Assembly: GCA_035640715.1 (NCBI GenBank)
Contig: DASQVO010000230.1
Location: 1 to 14,789 of the forward strand
Reading direction: 5' to 3'
Length of the DNA: 14,789 nucleotides
From: DASQVO01 sp035640715
GTDB lineage: Bacteria; Actinomycetota; Actinomycetes; Streptosporangiales; Streptosporangiaceae
Shown: piece after piece, positions 12,926 through 14,789 of the stretch
Layout of the letters: each line of letters begins with the position of its first letter
How positions within the stretch are numbered: the stretch's first letter is position 1
Translations under genes and position numbers: made by a program
Notes under the pieces: generated by a model
Told to the model about the DNA's origin: nothing
What the model saw: the letters and a program-made list of their open reading frames with translations, nothing else
Database searches by the model: none

Positions 12926-14462
12926 TCTTTCTGGCCGAAGCGAACGCCAGGCCCGCCGCGAGGCAGGCAAACGGGAGGACGGGCAGCAGGTAGCGGTAGT
13001 CGAAGTCGGCGACCGCGATCGGCGCTACGAGCAGCACGACAGCGGTGATCCACGGCAGCATGCTTGTGCCGCGGACCTCCCAGCGCAGCCGGAAGGTTCT
13101 CGGGTCCCAGCCACGCCGCCGGACGCCGATGACGCCGCCGAGGCCGACAAGGAAGATCACGGCGAGCAGCGGCCCGTAGGTGAACACCACCCGCTGGTAG
13201 AGCAGGATCGGCACCGCGAACACCTCGATCACCTTGCCCGGCGCCTGATGACCGTAGCTGATCCAGTCCTGGTAGGCGGTGCCGCCGGGGATCCACTCGT
13301 GCTTCGGATTGTTCGGCGGGAGCAAGTTGTACTTCGCCGTCTTGTAGTGCAGGTGGAAGTCGTAGTAGTAGACCGTCCCGGCGCCCGGATAGTTGATCCG
13401 CGGGAACCCGAACGACAGCAGCACGTCCTTGACGACCGTCTTGGCGTAGGCCAGCGGCTGCGCCTCGACCGCGTGGATCGCGAAGCCGGTGAGCAGCGTG
13501 TTGTTCGCCGGGGTGACCGGGCTGCCGGTGATGTGGGGAGTCTTCTGGTGAGGCTTCGGGTGGAGTTCCGAGGCGTGCCAGACGAAGTTGCCGGGCGGGG
13601 TCCGCTTGGACAGCGGCTCCCTCGGGCACGCCGCCGCCTGCGCGCCGGTGGGCTTGATCACCGCGCAGTCGGCGAACGATGACACCCGGCCCCACAGATA
13701 GAAGCCGTCGGACAGCGTCATGTTGTACTGGCCGGTCCGGTGGTGGAACCACGACGCGTAGGCGCCAACCGGCATCAAGATCCCGACGCACATCAAGATC
13801 GCCGCCGCCCAGCCGCTCAGCGTCTTCCAGCTCCAGCCGCGGATCAGCAGGAACAGCGGGAAGATCACGAGCACGATGGCGCCTTCGGTGCGCACGATGG
13901 CGGCGTAGCCGATCAGCAGCCCGGCGATCAGCGCAACCCACCAGGAGACCTTCGGCCGCCACAGGACGAGCAGCATCCCGACCATGAGCAGGAAGGTGAA
14001 CAGCGCTTCGGTCATGATCAGGTGCTCGTCCTCGATCATGTACCCGTCGAGCAGCACCGGCAGCATCGCGATCGTGGCCCACTTCTTCGACACGCCGTTG
14101 CGCCGCAGCAGGGCGTAGATCATGACCGCATCGGCCAGCCCCATCAGGTGCTGCAGCACCACCACCAGTGTCAGGCTGTGAAACGGGAGCAGCAGCCGCA
14201 GGAACAGCGAGTACCCGGTCGTCTTGGACAGGTTCGGCTGCGGCCGCAGCGCCGCGCCGATGTAGACGTAGGAGTCCCCCGCGAACCACAGCGCGCCCGG
14301 GTAACCCAGCATCGCCACCAGCCGCAGCACCGCCCCGGCAGTAAGCGCCCAGGCGAACAGCTTGTTCCTTCCGGCGAGCGCGCGCAGCCGCGCCACGGTG
14401 CGACGCGGCCATCCGGTAACCGGCACCCGCGCGCTGGATGTCTGGTCGGCCGTCACGGGCAT
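12858..14462 (-). CDS. GT-C / PMT-ArnT-like polytopic membrane glycosyltransferase
   Basis: This 534-aa protein looks like a GT39/ArnT-type enzyme, which uses a polyprenyl-phosphate sugar to glycosylate a substrate outside the membrane. After the first helix (ALTAGAVLRLVAML) comes WFAGDSYVYIGAAL, with the acidic residue (Asp63) expected in the first outside loop. EDEHLIMTEALFTFLLMVGM (about 144-163) is the second acidic loop and helix typical of the family. About ten membrane segments follow. A long outside loop (about 255-385) is rich in aromatic residues and Pro and contains two Cys (ADCAVIKP, AAACPREP). The C-terminal tail is charged. ATG 14462 has AGGA 3 nt upstream; GTG codons at 14456 and further in are alternatives. 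The acceptor is unknown; the small protein following it could be a partner or substrate. Confidence 0.8.
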   Translation of the reverse strand: MPVTADQTSSARVPVTGWPRRTVARLRALAGRNKLFAWALTAGAVLRLVAMLGYPGALWFAGDSYVYIGAALRPQPNLSKTTGYSLFLRLLLPFHSLTLVVVLQHLMGLADAVMIYALLRRNGVSKKWATIAMLPVLLDGYMIEDEHLIMTEALFTFLLMVGMLLVLWRPKVSWWVALIAGLLIGYAAIVRTEGAIVLVIFPLFLLIRGWSWKTLSGWAAAILMCVGILMPVGAYASWFHHRTGQYNMTLSDGFYLWGRVSSFADCAVIKPTGAQAAACPREPLSKRTPPGNFVWHASELHPKPHQKTPHITGSPVTPANNTLLTGFAIHAVEAQPLAYAKTVVKDVLLSFGFPRINYPGAGTVYYYDFHLHYKTAKYNLLPPNNPKHEWIPGGTAYQDWISYGHQAPGKVIEVFAVPILLYQRVVFTYGPLLAVIFLVGLGGVIGVRRRGWDPRTFRLRWEVRGTSMLPWITAVVLLVAPIAVADFDYRYLLPVLPFACLAAGLAFASARKNDAPEQPPASDQMETAVPGSVA

Positions 14463-14475
14463 GATCCTATTCGGC

Positions 14476-14789
14476 GTGTCCGAACCCTCATGTTTCGCGC
14501 GCCTGTACGGCGTTGAGCGGCATGTGGACGCCCGGCCCTACCTGAACCCTGTTAGGCGCTCCACGGCCGACGTGGCGCGACACGCGCATGAGATCACGGC
14601 GGCAAGGCCGCTGCCGACCGCGTCAAAGCGTGGCTACCGACTTGCCGGCAGTGACATCGACGCCGATGCGGGTGTCGCCGCCATCTGGCTGGCGCGGCGC
14701 GCAGGATGGCCAATTGCCGTGAACGGAGTCTGCCAGTTCGAGCGCGTTGGGAATAGCTGGCAATGTGTGAGCGGCGGCGGCACCGGGGA
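14476..14789 (+). CDS. Unidentified protein, N-terminal part (runs off the window)
   Basis: A frame stays open from GTG 14476 to the right edge (at least 104 codons), and it is also open back to ATG 14461. I do not recognise the product. It contains FARLYGVERHVDARPYLNPV, then HEITAARPLPTASKRGYRL, and a tryptophan-containing stretch AAIWLARRAGWPIAVNG followed by CQFERVGNSWQCVSGGG. Third-position GC is lower than in the neighbouring genes, with codons such as TGT, TCA, ATT and CAA, which suits a transferred gene. The start is unclear: no good ribosome site is seen, and ATG 14461 shares bases with the start codon of the divergent glycosyltransferase. GTG 14524 is another option. The frame could be chance in GC-rich DNA, but the amino-acid composition looks genuine. 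Confidence 0.5.
   Translation, partial: MSEPSCFARLYGVERHVDARPYLNPVRRSTADVARHAHEITAARPLPTASKRGYRLAGSDIDADAGVAAIWLARRAGWPIAVNGVCQFERVGNSWQCVSGGGTG

Noticed and set aside
12922..14412. 496-codon alternative minus-strand frame within the GT-C gene
   Set aside because: Arg/Ala/Gly-rich frame-shifted shadow; the 12858-14462 frame has membrane helices and family motifs.

Overview
This window comes from the chromosome of a high-GC Gram-positive actinobacterium. Coding regions are strongly G/C at third codon positions and GTG/TTG starts are frequent. The marker genes are also actinobacterial: an egtA-egtB ergothioneine pair, the steA-steB septation pair and a wHTH-only GntR regulator. The genus cannot be fixed from the sequence.

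Left part (1-3092, minus strand): selD (selenophosphate synthetase) is followed after about 310 bp by egtA (glutamate-cysteine ligase of ergothioneine synthesis), which overlaps the start of egtB (cut by the window edge) by 4 nt. The selD-egtA gap carries a tandem 11-bp repeat, and a palindrome lies just upstream of the preferred egtA start. selD beside an ergothioneine operon is notable because selenium analogues of ergothioneine are known, although egtB looks canonical.

Middle part (3418-9646, plus strand): a tightly coupled operon of steA, steB, a MraY/WecA-like phosphoglycosyltransferase and a MurJ-like flippase, each start overlapping the previous stop. A 19-codon mini-ORF and a GT4 glycosyltransferase follow. 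The set reads as a division-linked module able to start, extend and flip a polyprenyl-linked sugar. A type-1 glycerate kinase (9756-10925, minus) converges on it.

Right part (10971-14789) is accessory in character. It has a serine recombinase lacking the DNA-binding Recombinase and zinc-ribbon domains, a strong bidirectional terminator, a 74-aa unknown protein and a divergent repeat-rich promoter driving a small GntR repressor. A second hairpin terminator, a small membrane-anchored protein nested onto a GT-C/PMT-type glycosyltransferase, and an unknown gene running off the right edge follow. The recombinase starts 45 bp from the glycerate kinase start, whose first codons are unusually A/T-rich; this may be an integration junction. 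No rRNA, tRNA, CRISPR array or complete insertion sequence was seen.
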